Part shown: in pieces, positions 1 through 4,438 of the stretch
Layout of the letters: each line of letters starts with the position of its first letter
How positions within the stretch are numbered: position 1 is the stretch's first letter
Source of the DNA: Ruminococcus sp.
GTDB taxonomy: Bacteria > Bacillota > Clostridia > Oscillospirales > Ruminococcaceae
Reading direction: 5' to 3'
DNA: 5,347 bases
Assembly (NCBI GenBank): GCA_023667165.1
Contig: JAMPAO010000141.1
Coordinates: forward strand, 1-5,347
The notes under the pieces: model-generated
Seen by the model: only the letters and a program-made list of their open reading frames with translations
What the model was told of the DNA's origin: nothing
Database searches by the model: none
Program-made: the position numbers and the translations under genes

Positions 1-106
1 CAGCGGCAAAATCTGCCGAAAAGACGTGCGCTGTATCTTGTGAAGACAGGTTCTTATACTTTAATTATGCGCATATTCGGTCATTTTTAACGGCTGAAAG
101 CGTACG
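1..106. other. Unassigned left edge, possible 3' tail of a plus-strand gene
   Basis: No gene can be assigned here. Two plus-strand frames are open from the window edge: the frame starting at base 1 runs to a TAA at 88-90 (ending ...MRIFGHF), and the frame starting at base 3 runs to a TAA at 111-113 (ending ...LTAESVRK). All minus-strand frames are broken by stops. Either open frame could be the C-terminal end of a gene converging on the cupin gene, but about 30 codons without stop is weak evidence and neither peptide is recognisable. It could equally be plain spacer DNA. Confidence 0.2.
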
Positions 107-144
107 AAAATAAAAAAAACGGCGGTTTCACACTCCGCCGTTTT
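107..144 (-). terminator. Intrinsic terminator after the cupin gene
   Basis: A perfect 10-bp stem pairs AAAACGGCGG (116-125) with CCGCCGTTTT (135-144) around a 9-nt loop. Read on the minus strand, the GC-rich stem is followed by an unbroken run of eight T (complement of 112-119, four of them in the stem), then ATTTT. It starts 17 nt past the cupin stop codon. On the plus strand only four T follow the stem core, so it is mainly a minus-strand terminator but might also stop a converging plus-strand transcript. Confidence 0.9.
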
Positions 145-161
145 GAAATTTGCATATTTTT

Positions 162-548
162 TCAGCACAGAGCCAGAATAAATTTTGCCGCAAGGAAAAG
201 TCCCTTATCCCCCGCTCTTACCTCATGCTCCGTGCCTCGGTCAATAATGCATACCGTTCCCTCGGTGTAGGCTTCCTCTCGTTTGTTCATAATGCAGGCG
301 CCTTCGCCGCAGATCACCTCGTGCAGCTCCGTCTGCTCACGGTGAATATGGCTGCCGATCTTCATATTTGGCGCAATTTTCACAATATGGCAGCTAAACT
401 CACCCGCCGTGTCCCCGGCGGTAACGATATGCTTCAGCTCAACTCCCTCAAATTCGGGGTGCTTGTTCCAGCCAAGCTCACCGATCCTCTTTTTCCCGCA
501 GGCGGAAATAAGCTGACCGCAGCAGAGCTTTTCAAAATAATTTTCCAT
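162..548 (-). CDS. Small single-domain cupin protein
   Basis: A 128-residue protein made of one cupin beta-barrel, probably cytosolic, with no signal peptide or membrane segment. Cupin motif 1 is seen as H67-I-H69-(X4)-E74-(X6)-G81, and motif 2 as G97-(X5)-D103-R-G105-(X2)-H108, with Asp in place of the usual Pro. H67, H69, E74 and H108 are the expected metal ligands and all are present, so a metal-binding cupin is likely. Small cupins of this kind include enzymes, sugar-binding proteins and proteins with no known role, so the substrate cannot be named. The ATG at 546-548 has a strong GGAGAGG site (554-560) five bases upstream. The gene follows the AraC-type regulator on the same strand after a 79-nt gap and ends at a strong terminator. 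It may be read through from araC or from its own promoter in the gap. It is cysteine-rich near the N-terminus (C9, C10, C17). Confidence 0.85.
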   Translation of the reverse strand: MENYFEKLCCGQLISACGKKRIGELGWNKHPEFEGVELKHIVTAGDTAGEFSCHIVKIAPNMKIGSHIHREQTELHEVICGEGACIMNKREEAYTEGTVCIIDRGTEHEVRAGDKGLFLAAKFILALC

Positions 549-606
549 AAAAACCTCTCCCTTATAAATTTTCCGTACGCCCGTAAATATCCGAAGCGTT
601 ACTTTG

Positions 607-612
607 ATTATA
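607..612 (-). promoter_or_regulatory. Possible -10 box of a cupin promoter
   Basis: A perfect TATAAT is read on the minus strand in the 79-nt gap between the AraC-type gene and the cupin gene, about 60 bases before the cupin start. No good -35 hexamer lies 16-18 bases upstream; the nearest candidate, TTTACA, is 22 bases away. A good -10 with a poor -35 fits a promoter that needs an activator, and an AraC-type gene is next door, but that link is inference. The box could also be chance in AT-rich spacer. Confidence 0.35.
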
Positions 613-627
613 CGGGAAAACGTAATT

Positions 628-1353
628 TTATGCTTGTAAAAAATTGCTGACCGACCGGATATATTCCGACGGCGTTACCCCCACGACCTTCTTGAAATAT
701 CTGTCAAAATGGCTCTGATCGTAAAAACCCGTCTGTACCGCCGCTTCCGTAACGCTTTTCCCCTCGCGCAGCAGCCGCTGGGACATCCTTATCCGCCTGA
801 ACAAACGGAATTTATTGGGCGAAAGACCCGCATTTTTCTTAAATTCCCGAAGAAAATGGAATTTGCTTACATACGCCCTTTCGGCAAGCTCGTCAAGACA
901 TAATTCATTTTCGGGAAAATTTTCCGTATATTCTATTCCCTGCCTGTAAGGCTCGGGCAGTTCCCTGTAATGTTCATTTCCGAGATACGACGCTCTTGAC
1001 GTTATCAGCCGGAGCATTTCTTCCGTCAAACAAAGCGGCAGCAAGGCTCTCTCCGCCCACCCGCCGATCTCTGCGCTTTCCGACTCATAAACCGCACTTT
1101 TATTTATGCACAGCGAAACTGCCGTGACATTGCCAAGGGAATAAAAAGCGTGCGCCTCATACGGAAACACCGTAAAGACGCCGCCCGCCGCTACTGAGAA
1201 CGTACAGCCGTTCTTTTCCGTAAAAGCCGTTCCCCGCAGCACCGCCGAAACGACAAAATTATCCGAATGGGAGTGTTCGGAAAAATTTATCGCGGCATTA
1301 TCCATAAAAACGGTTTCCGTAACGCCGGATACCGCAAAGCTGAAGCTGCCCAT
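628..1353 (-). CDS. AraC-family transcriptional regulator
   Basis: A 241-residue one-component DNA-binding regulator. Residues 1 to about 95 form a cupin-like effector-binding domain (HSH at 27-29, then the FTVFPYEAHAF strand at 60-70). Residues about 150-235 form the paired helix-turn-helix of the family. The first is LDELAERAYVSKFHFLREF (153-171), and the second carries the family signature GF-x-D-Q-S-H-F-x-R-Y-F-K (209-221) followed by GVTPSEYI (225-232). The linker helix RIRMSQRLLREG is also typical. The frame is open further upstream to a TTG (1387-1389) and an ATG at 1378-1380. The ATG at 1351-1353 is preferred because GGGAGGA (1361-1367) lies 7 bases before it, while the upstream ATG has its purines directly abutting it. 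The effector is unknown. Its closest candidate target is the downstream cupin gene. The VOC gene lies 96 nt upstream on the same strand with no terminator between, so all three could be co-transcribed. Confidence 0.92.
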   Translation of the reverse strand: MGSFSFAVSGVTETVFMDNAAINFSEHSHSDNFVVSAVLRGTAFTEKNGCTFSVAAGGVFTVFPYEAHAFYSLGNVTAVSLCINKSAVYESESAEIGGWAERALLPLCLTEEMLRLITSRASYLGNEHYRELPEPYRQGIEYTENFPENELCLDELAERAYVSKFHFLREFKKNAGLSPNKFRLFRRIRMSQRLLREGKSVTEAAVQTGFYDQSHFDRYFKKVVGVTPSEYIRSVSNFLQA

Positions 1354-1360
1354 TTCATAT

Positions 1361-1367
1361 TCCTCCC
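1361..1367 (-). promoter_or_regulatory. Ribosome binding site fixing the AraC-type start
   Basis: GGGAGGA on the minus strand, 7 bases before the ATG at 1351-1353. It lies inside the longer open frame, so it argues that the two upstream in-frame starts (TTG at 1387-1389, ATG at 1378-1380) are not the main ones. Confidence 0.75.
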
Positions 1368-1449
1368 GAATACGTATCATTCTCCCCAAAAAACTTTTAC
1401 AGCCATATGCGACGGCAGCCGAATGACCGTTAATATACCGGCGCTCCCG

Positions 1450-1890
1450 TCACATTTTTTCCGTATATCCGCCTGTAATTTCGACAGGATTTCCGTCGGG
1501 ATCCATAAATGTAAAATACCAGTACGGTGAAAAAACGTTTATAAACCGAATTTCCGTCATCTGCTCCGCAATTCCCGATTCTTTTATCCTATCATATTCC
1601 GCCTTCAGATCCTCCGTCACCAAATTAATAAATACCTTACGGGTATTTATACTGTCCGCAATTTCTTTTTGGTTATCATATATTTCACAATACTCGCCTT
1701 TCGTTATTACCTGCTCGGGGTTTTCACTGTCATAATAACCGTTCATGATACAGAGATTAAATCCTTTGATATTAAACTTAGCAAAGCGTTTTCCGTTTAC
1801 ATCGCCTGCTTTCATATCAAAAAGCTTCTCATAAAACGAAACCGATCTGTCAAAATCCTTAACAACTAAATAAATCGAAGCATATTGCAT
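1450..1890 (-). CDS. VOC superfamily (glyoxalase/bleomycin-resistance fold) protein
   Basis: A 146-residue protein with the paired beta-alpha-beta-beta-beta modules of the vicinal oxygen chelate fold. The first module opens with IYLVVKDFDRSVSFYEKLF (6-24), matching the usual strand, Asp and helix ending in FY. The second opens with FINLVTEDLKAEYDRIKESG. The end FMDPDGNPVEI (128-138) is the classic closing strand, with E137 where families with metal place their last ligand. By eye, the two earlier ligand positions hold Ser and Phe rather than His/Gln, so a complete metal site is doubtful and a binding or resistance role is as likely as catalysis. The ATG at 1888-1890 follows AAGGAG (1900-1905) with 9 bases between. 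The gene lies first in a minus-strand run with the AraC-type and cupin genes. No convincing promoter is seen upstream, only AT-rich sequence beside the long hairpin. Substrate unknown. Confidence 0.85.
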   Translation of the reverse strand: MQYASIYLVVKDFDRSVSFYEKLFDMKAGDVNGKRFAKFNIKGFNLCIMNGYYDSENPEQVITKGEYCEIYDNQKEIADSINTRKVFINLVTEDLKAEYDRIKESGIAEQMTEIRFINVFSPYWYFTFMDPDGNPVEITGGYTEKM

Positions 1891-1935
1891 TGCCGATATC
1901 TCCTTTAAATTTTAATATTTTGAAACTTTGATTTA

Positions 1936-2023
1936 AGAGCCTGCTGGGTATCTCGTCGTATGCGTATTTCCGAGCGTAATTTTGCAGAAAATACGTATGC
2001 CGGGAGATACTCAAACAGGCTCT
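1936..2023. repeat. 88-bp imperfect long inverted repeat (MITE- or REP-like hairpin)
   Basis: Arms of about 35 bases face each other around a 16-nt centre (1971-1986). The outer 8 bp are perfect (AGAGCCTG at 1936-1943, CAGGCTCT at 2016-2023). Further perfect blocks are GTATCTC/GAGATAC, and CGTATTT with its partner near the loop. By hand about 28 of 37 aligned columns are Watson-Crick, several mismatches would be G-U in RNA, and there are two one-base bulges. It fills the spacer between the wall-repeat gene stop (2028-2030) and the VOC gene. There is no T-run after it, so it is not a canonical terminator, although so large a hairpin could protect the 3' end of the upstream mRNA. No clear target-site duplication was found. 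A small non-autonomous mobile element is possible but unproven from one copy. Confidence 0.7.
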
Positions 2024-2027
2024 GAGA

Positions 2028-2921
2028 TCACATAAGACTTGAAAGAGCGCCGGTGTCGCCGTCAAGGATCTGCTGCGCTATCTCGTCGGAGAATACAAGG
2101 GACATAACTATATCGCCGTTGTACATTACCGCGCCGATCTTTTTCCTGTCAGATTTTGAATAAATATACATTGAAGTACCGTTATCATCGTCGGTATCCT
2201 CCAATTTCCAGCCTTCGTCCTTAAACCAACCCTTGAATTTTGCAACACTGCCGTCGGAATAGTCAATGGCGTATCCGCACGCCATCAGCTTGCTGTCCGA
2301 ATCGAAAATATAATACCCGTAAGGCTCGGTATCAAAAACCATCACCATAGGCTCCTGAATAAAGTAGCTTTCAAAGCCGCCCTTTTCTATTACATCGTCC
2401 ATGCTCATGCCCCATGACAGCCCCTTAAGAGGCTTGTCAAGCATACTTTCCGACGAAGCCGCAGCATTCCTGAGCTTTCCGTCCGTTCCGAAATCATATA
2501 TCTTGCCGTTTATTTTCAGCTTGCCCGTGCGCATTTTGCCGTCGGATCCGAAGTAATAGGTATCATCGCCCAGCTTTCTCATACCGGTGCGCATCTTGCC
2601 GTCGCTGCCGAAATAATATCTGCTTTCGCCTATCTTTACCCAGCCCGTAAGCATTTTTCCCTTTTTTGCGGAGTTGAAATAATATGTATCGCCGTTTATT
2701 TTCTTCCAGCCGGTAAGGGCGATACCGTACTTATCGAAATAATATTTGCCGTCGCCTACGGTCTGCCAGCCGGTAAGTTTTTTCCCCGTTTTATCGCTTG
2801 TGTAGCTGTAACCGCTGTCCGATTTTACCCATTCCGCGCTTACTCCCGCCGAAAGAGCCGTAACAGCCGACGCCGAAACAGCCGCAGCCGCTATCACGGA
2901 AACCAATCTGCTTTTTATCAT
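2028..2921 (-). CDS. Secreted protein with cell-wall-binding repeats and an unknown C-terminal domain
   Basis: A 297-residue exported protein. Residues 1-29 are a signal peptide: MIKSR, a hydrophobic Ala/Val stretch, then a VSA|E cleavage site after A29. Residues about 31-152 hold one degenerate and five clear 20-residue repeats of the choline/glucan-binding type (TGW-x-(K/T)-(I/V)-(G/N)-x-x-x-YYF-x-x-x-G-x-x), beginning at T50, T70, T92, T112 and T132. The last two lose the Trp (TGM, TGK). Such repeats bind wall polymers or polysaccharide in Firmicutes. Residues about 160-297 form a separate domain opening GLSWGMSMDDV (167-177), rich in Asp, Tyr and Trp, which I do not recognise; no catalytic motif is visible. 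There is no sortase signal or lipobox. The frame opens seven codons earlier, but the ATG at 2919-2921 is chosen because GGAGGT (2928-2933) sits 6 bases upstream and the signal peptide starts there. It is transcribed divergently from the methyltransferase operon. Confidence 0.88.
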   Translation of the reverse strand: MIKSRLVSVIAAAAVSASAVTALSAGVSAEWVKSDSGYSYTSDKTGKKLTGWQTVGDGKYYFDKYGIALTGWKKINGDTYYFNSAKKGKMLTGWVKIGESRYYFGSDGKMRTGMRKLGDDTYYFGSDGKMRTGKLKINGKIYDFGTDGKLRNAAASSESMLDKPLKGLSWGMSMDDVIEKGGFESYFIQEPMVMVFDTEPYGYYIFDSDSKLMACGYAIDYSDGSVAKFKGWFKDEGWKLEDTDDDNGTSMYIYSKSDRKKIGAVMYNGDIVMSLVFSDEIAQQILDGDTGALSSLM

Positions 2922-2941
2922 AATAATACCTCCAAACATCA

Positions 2942-2966
2942 AAAATACGGAAAAAAACCGTATTTT
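2942..2966 (-). promoter_or_regulatory. Hairpin in the leader of the wall-repeat gene
   Basis: A perfect 9-bp inverted repeat, AAAATACGG (2942-2950) and CCGTATTTT (2958-2966), with a 7-base all-A loop (all U in the mRNA). It lies between the predicted transcription start (about 2977) and the ribosome binding site (2928-2933). A competing pairing is possible between AACCGTA (2956-2962) and TACGGTT (2974-2980), which share the central bases. On the minus strand the stem ends in CCGTATTTTT, so it could act as a weak terminator, an mRNA stabiliser or a protein-binding site. Function is inferred only from symmetry and position. Confidence 0.5.
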
Positions 2967-2983
2967 ATAATCTTACGGTTAAT

Positions 2984-3012
2984 ATTTTACCATATTTCCG
3001 TATAAAAGTCAA
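2984..3012 (-). promoter_or_regulatory. Sigma-A promoter for the wall-repeat gene
   Basis: Read on the minus strand: -35 TTGACT (3007-3012), a 17-base spacer, and -10 TAAAAT (2984-2989) with the extended element TGG directly before it. The predicted transcription start is near 2977, giving a leader of about 55 bases before the ATG at 2919-2921. Confidence 0.8.
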
Positions 3013-3022
3013 TGGGGTTGAA

Positions 3023-3036
3023 CCGTGTTTTCACGG
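3023..3036. promoter_or_regulatory. Inverted repeat between the two divergent promoters
   Basis: CCGTG (3023-3027) and CACGG (3032-3036) are separated by TTTT. The dyad sits within the 46 bases between the two divergent -35 boxes (3012 and 3059), where a shared operator would be expected. The arms are only 5 bp, so chance is quite possible. As RNA it would be a small tetraloop hairpin, but neither predicted transcript includes it. Confidence 0.3.
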
Positions 3037-3058
3037 ATATTGTATATTATTTTTTTCC

Positions 3059-3088
3059 TTGACATATGTCTGCGGTGCATGGTATAAT
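3059..3088 (+). promoter_or_regulatory. Strong extended -10 sigma-A promoter for the methyltransferase operon
   Basis: A perfect -35 TTGACA (3059-3064) and a perfect -10 TATAAT (3083-3088) with an 18-base spacer and the extended TGG at 3080-3082. Transcription should start near 3095, leaving a leader of about 58 bases. The consensus match is the best in the window, so unregulated expression would be high; the palindrome over the -35 box may provide control. Confidence 0.9.
3061..3070. promoter_or_regulatory. Perfect palindrome GACATATGTC over the -35 box
   Basis: Ten bases that read the same on both strands, sharing GACA with the -35 hexamer and running into the spacer. A dimeric repressor bound here would block RNA polymerase. 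Symmetry does not extend beyond 10 bp, so this is a candidate operator only. Confidence 0.3.
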
Positions 3089-3094
3089 TGGGAT

Positions 3095-3126
3095 ATGATA
3101 TTGCGAAAACTTGTCAAATATATCAT
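3095..3126 (+). promoter_or_regulatory. Inverted repeat at the start of the methyltransferase leader
   Basis: ATGATAT (3095-3101) can pair with ATATCAT (3120-3126) around an 18-base loop. It begins at the predicted transcription start, so it could be an operator in DNA or a weak 5' stem in RNA. The arms are AT-only apart from one pair, so an RNA stem would be unstable. Confidence 0.25.
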
Positions 3127-3140
3127 GAAACTGCGTATTT

Positions 3141-3144
3141 GGAG
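3141..3144 (+). promoter_or_regulatory. Ribosome binding site deciding the methyltransferase start
   Basis: GGAG lies 2 bases before the ATG at 3147 and 8 bases before the ATG at 3153. The second spacing is the workable one, so the protein probably begins MKNCLLF rather than MIMKNC. Confidence 0.6.
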
Positions 3145-3152
3145 ATATGATT

Positions 3153-3920
3153 ATGAAAAACTGCCTCCTTTTTTACAGCGGATATCAGCAATTTTATGAA
3201 ATGGCGGAAAGATCAGCGGTATTTTCGGAATTTTGCAGGGAATCATACGGCGCAGATCTTTCACAGGACGGTTTCAGCGATATAAAGCAAATAGAATATA
3301 TATCAGAGCTTATTCCCAAAAGTCAAGACCTGCGCATTCTTGACGCAGGCTGCGGAAACGGGAAAATGCTCGGATTTCTGCAAAAGAGGCTCGGCGGCTT
3401 TGTCTGCGGCTTCGATTACTCCGAAAACGCCATAAAAAGCGCCGTTTCCCAAGGCGGGAAAAACCGCCGCTTCACCGTCGGACTTATCGGAGAAGCCGAA
3501 TATCCGCCCCTATGCTTTGACGCCGTTATTTCAATGGACAGCGTATATTTCGCTCCGGATATGACGCGGTTTGCCGCACAGGCAGATTCATGGCTGAAGG
3601 AAAACGGGGTTTTTATTATCGGATATCAAGAGGGAGATTTAGCCGCTAAAACGAAAAACAGCGAAACTACTCTTATCGCCCGTGCGCTCAGAGATAACGG
3701 AATGACATACAGCGTAACGGATATTACAAGAAATTCGTACGATATGCTCGTAAAAAAGCGGGAAACTGTAAAAAAATACAAAAAAGCCTTTTATGATGAA
3801 AATATCGGCGAATGGTACGAAATCATCCTGCACCAAACCGACTGCGCAGATGCTTCATTTGACGATTTTGAAAAAAACAATGCGCGGTATATTTACGCAG
3901 CGCGTAAATCGGCGCGGTGA
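3153..3920 (+). CDS. Class I SAM-dependent methyltransferase
   Basis: A 255-residue soluble enzyme predicted to move a methyl group from S-adenosylmethionine to an unknown acceptor. Motif I, the SAM-binding loop, is ILDAGCGNGKML (62-73), with the acidic end of strand 2 at D88 (GFDYSENAI, 86-94). Motif IV is FDAVISMDSVYF (122-133), and a following WLKENGVFIIGY strand completes the Rossmann-like core. The N-terminal ~55 residues (rich in Tyr, Phe and Glu) form a cap and the C-terminal third probably shapes the acceptor site; neither matches a family I can name. Of two in-frame ATGs, the one at 3153-3155 is preferred because GGAG (3141-3144) lies 8 bases before it, while the ATG at 3147 is only 2 bases from it. 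The gene is first in a likely operon with the GNAT and WYL genes, under a strong promoter. Small molecule, protein and nucleic acid acceptors are all possible. Confidence 0.88.
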   Translation: MKNCLLFYSGYQQFYEMAERSAVFSEFCRESYGADLSQDGFSDIKQIEYISELIPKSQDLRILDAGCGNGKMLGFLQKRLGGFVCGFDYSENAIKSAVSQGGKNRRFTVGLIGEAEYPPLCFDAVISMDSVYFAPDMTRFAAQADSWLKENGVFIIGYQEGDLAAKTKNSETTLIARALRDNGMTYSVTDITRNSYDMLVKKRETVKKYKKAFYDENIGEWYEIILHQTDCADASFDDFEKNNARYIYAARKSAR

Positions 3921-3987
3921 ACGTAAAATATCTGCCTCGGTTATCCGCAGGTCAATAAAATATTTGCATTGCAAGGAGATAACGAAA

Positions 3988-4422
3988 ATGGTAAGAGAAG
4001 TTACAAAAGACGATCTGAACGGACTTTTGCGTCTGTACACGCAGCTTCACGGAAATAAGCTTCCCGAAAGCTCGGACAGTCTTGAGGATCTGTGGGAAAG
4101 CATATTGGCGGACAAAAATCACCATATAATAGCCGCAGAGGAAAACGGCAGGATCGTTTCCTCATGCGTATGTATCATCGTTCCGAATCTTACCCGCGGT
4201 CAGCGCCCCTATGCGCTCATAGAAAACGTGATAACCGACGAGGCGTTCAGAAAAAAAGGCTTTGCTTCCTCCTGTCTTGAATACGCGGCAAATATCGCAA
4301 AATCGGAAAACTGCTATAAAATAATGCTCATGACCGGCGCAAAGGACGAAAGCACGCTTGATTTCTACCGTCGCGCGGGATTTAACAGCGACGACAAAAC
4401 GGCGTTTATAAGGTGGCTGTAA
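3988..4422 (+). CDS. GNAT-family N-acetyltransferase
   Basis: A 144-residue protein of the usual length for a single-domain GNAT enzyme, which moves an acetyl group from acetyl-CoA to an amine. It opens with the typical VREVTKDDLNGLLRLYTQL helix region (2-20). The central strands include IIAAEENGRIVSSCVC (47-62) and ALIENVITDEAFRKKGFA (76-93). Motif A, the CoA pyrophosphate loop, is R88-K-K-G91-F-A93, and the closing motif B is FYRRAGF (126-132) with Y127 at the usual acid position. The acceptor is unknown. The frame is open 65 codons further upstream across the end of the methyltransferase gene, but AAGGAG (3973-3978) nine bases before the ATG at 3988 and the match of the domain start fix this start. 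It follows the methyltransferase by 67 nt with no clear promoter or terminator between, and precedes the WYL gene by 16 nt, so co-transcription is likely. Confidence 0.9.
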   Translation: MVREVTKDDLNGLLRLYTQLHGNKLPESSDSLEDLWESILADKNHHIIAAEENGRIVSSCVCIIVPNLTRGQRPYALIENVITDEAFRKKGFASSCLEYAANIAKSENCYKIMLMTGAKDESTLDFYRRAGFNSDDKTAFIRWL

Positions 4423-4438
4423 AAAGGAGAGCAATAAT

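Noticed and set aside
150..650. Plus-strand open frame of 166 codons over the cupin gene
   Set aside because: It is antisense to a cupin with intact motifs and a strong ribosome binding site, and its translation has no recognisable domain.
1859..2065. 68-codon minus-strand frame spanning the long hairpin
   Set aside because: It covers both ends of neighbouring real genes and the inverted repeat, has no ribosome binding site that I can see and no recognisable sequence.
2500..2640. Possible recent tandem duplication in the wall-repeat gene (identical YYFGSDGKMRTG in two repeats)
   Set aside because: The peptide is identical but the codons differ at several positions, so this is an old repeat under selection rather than a recent duplication.
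3793..3987. 65-codon upstream extension of the GNAT frame
   Set aside because: It overlaps the methyltransferase gene in another frame, lacks domain similarity, and a proper ribosome binding site precedes the ATG at 3988.
3921..3987. Possible separate promoter for the GNAT gene in the 67-nt gap
   Set aside because: There is AT-rich sequence but no -35/-10 pair at workable spacing; read-through from the upstream promoter is simpler.
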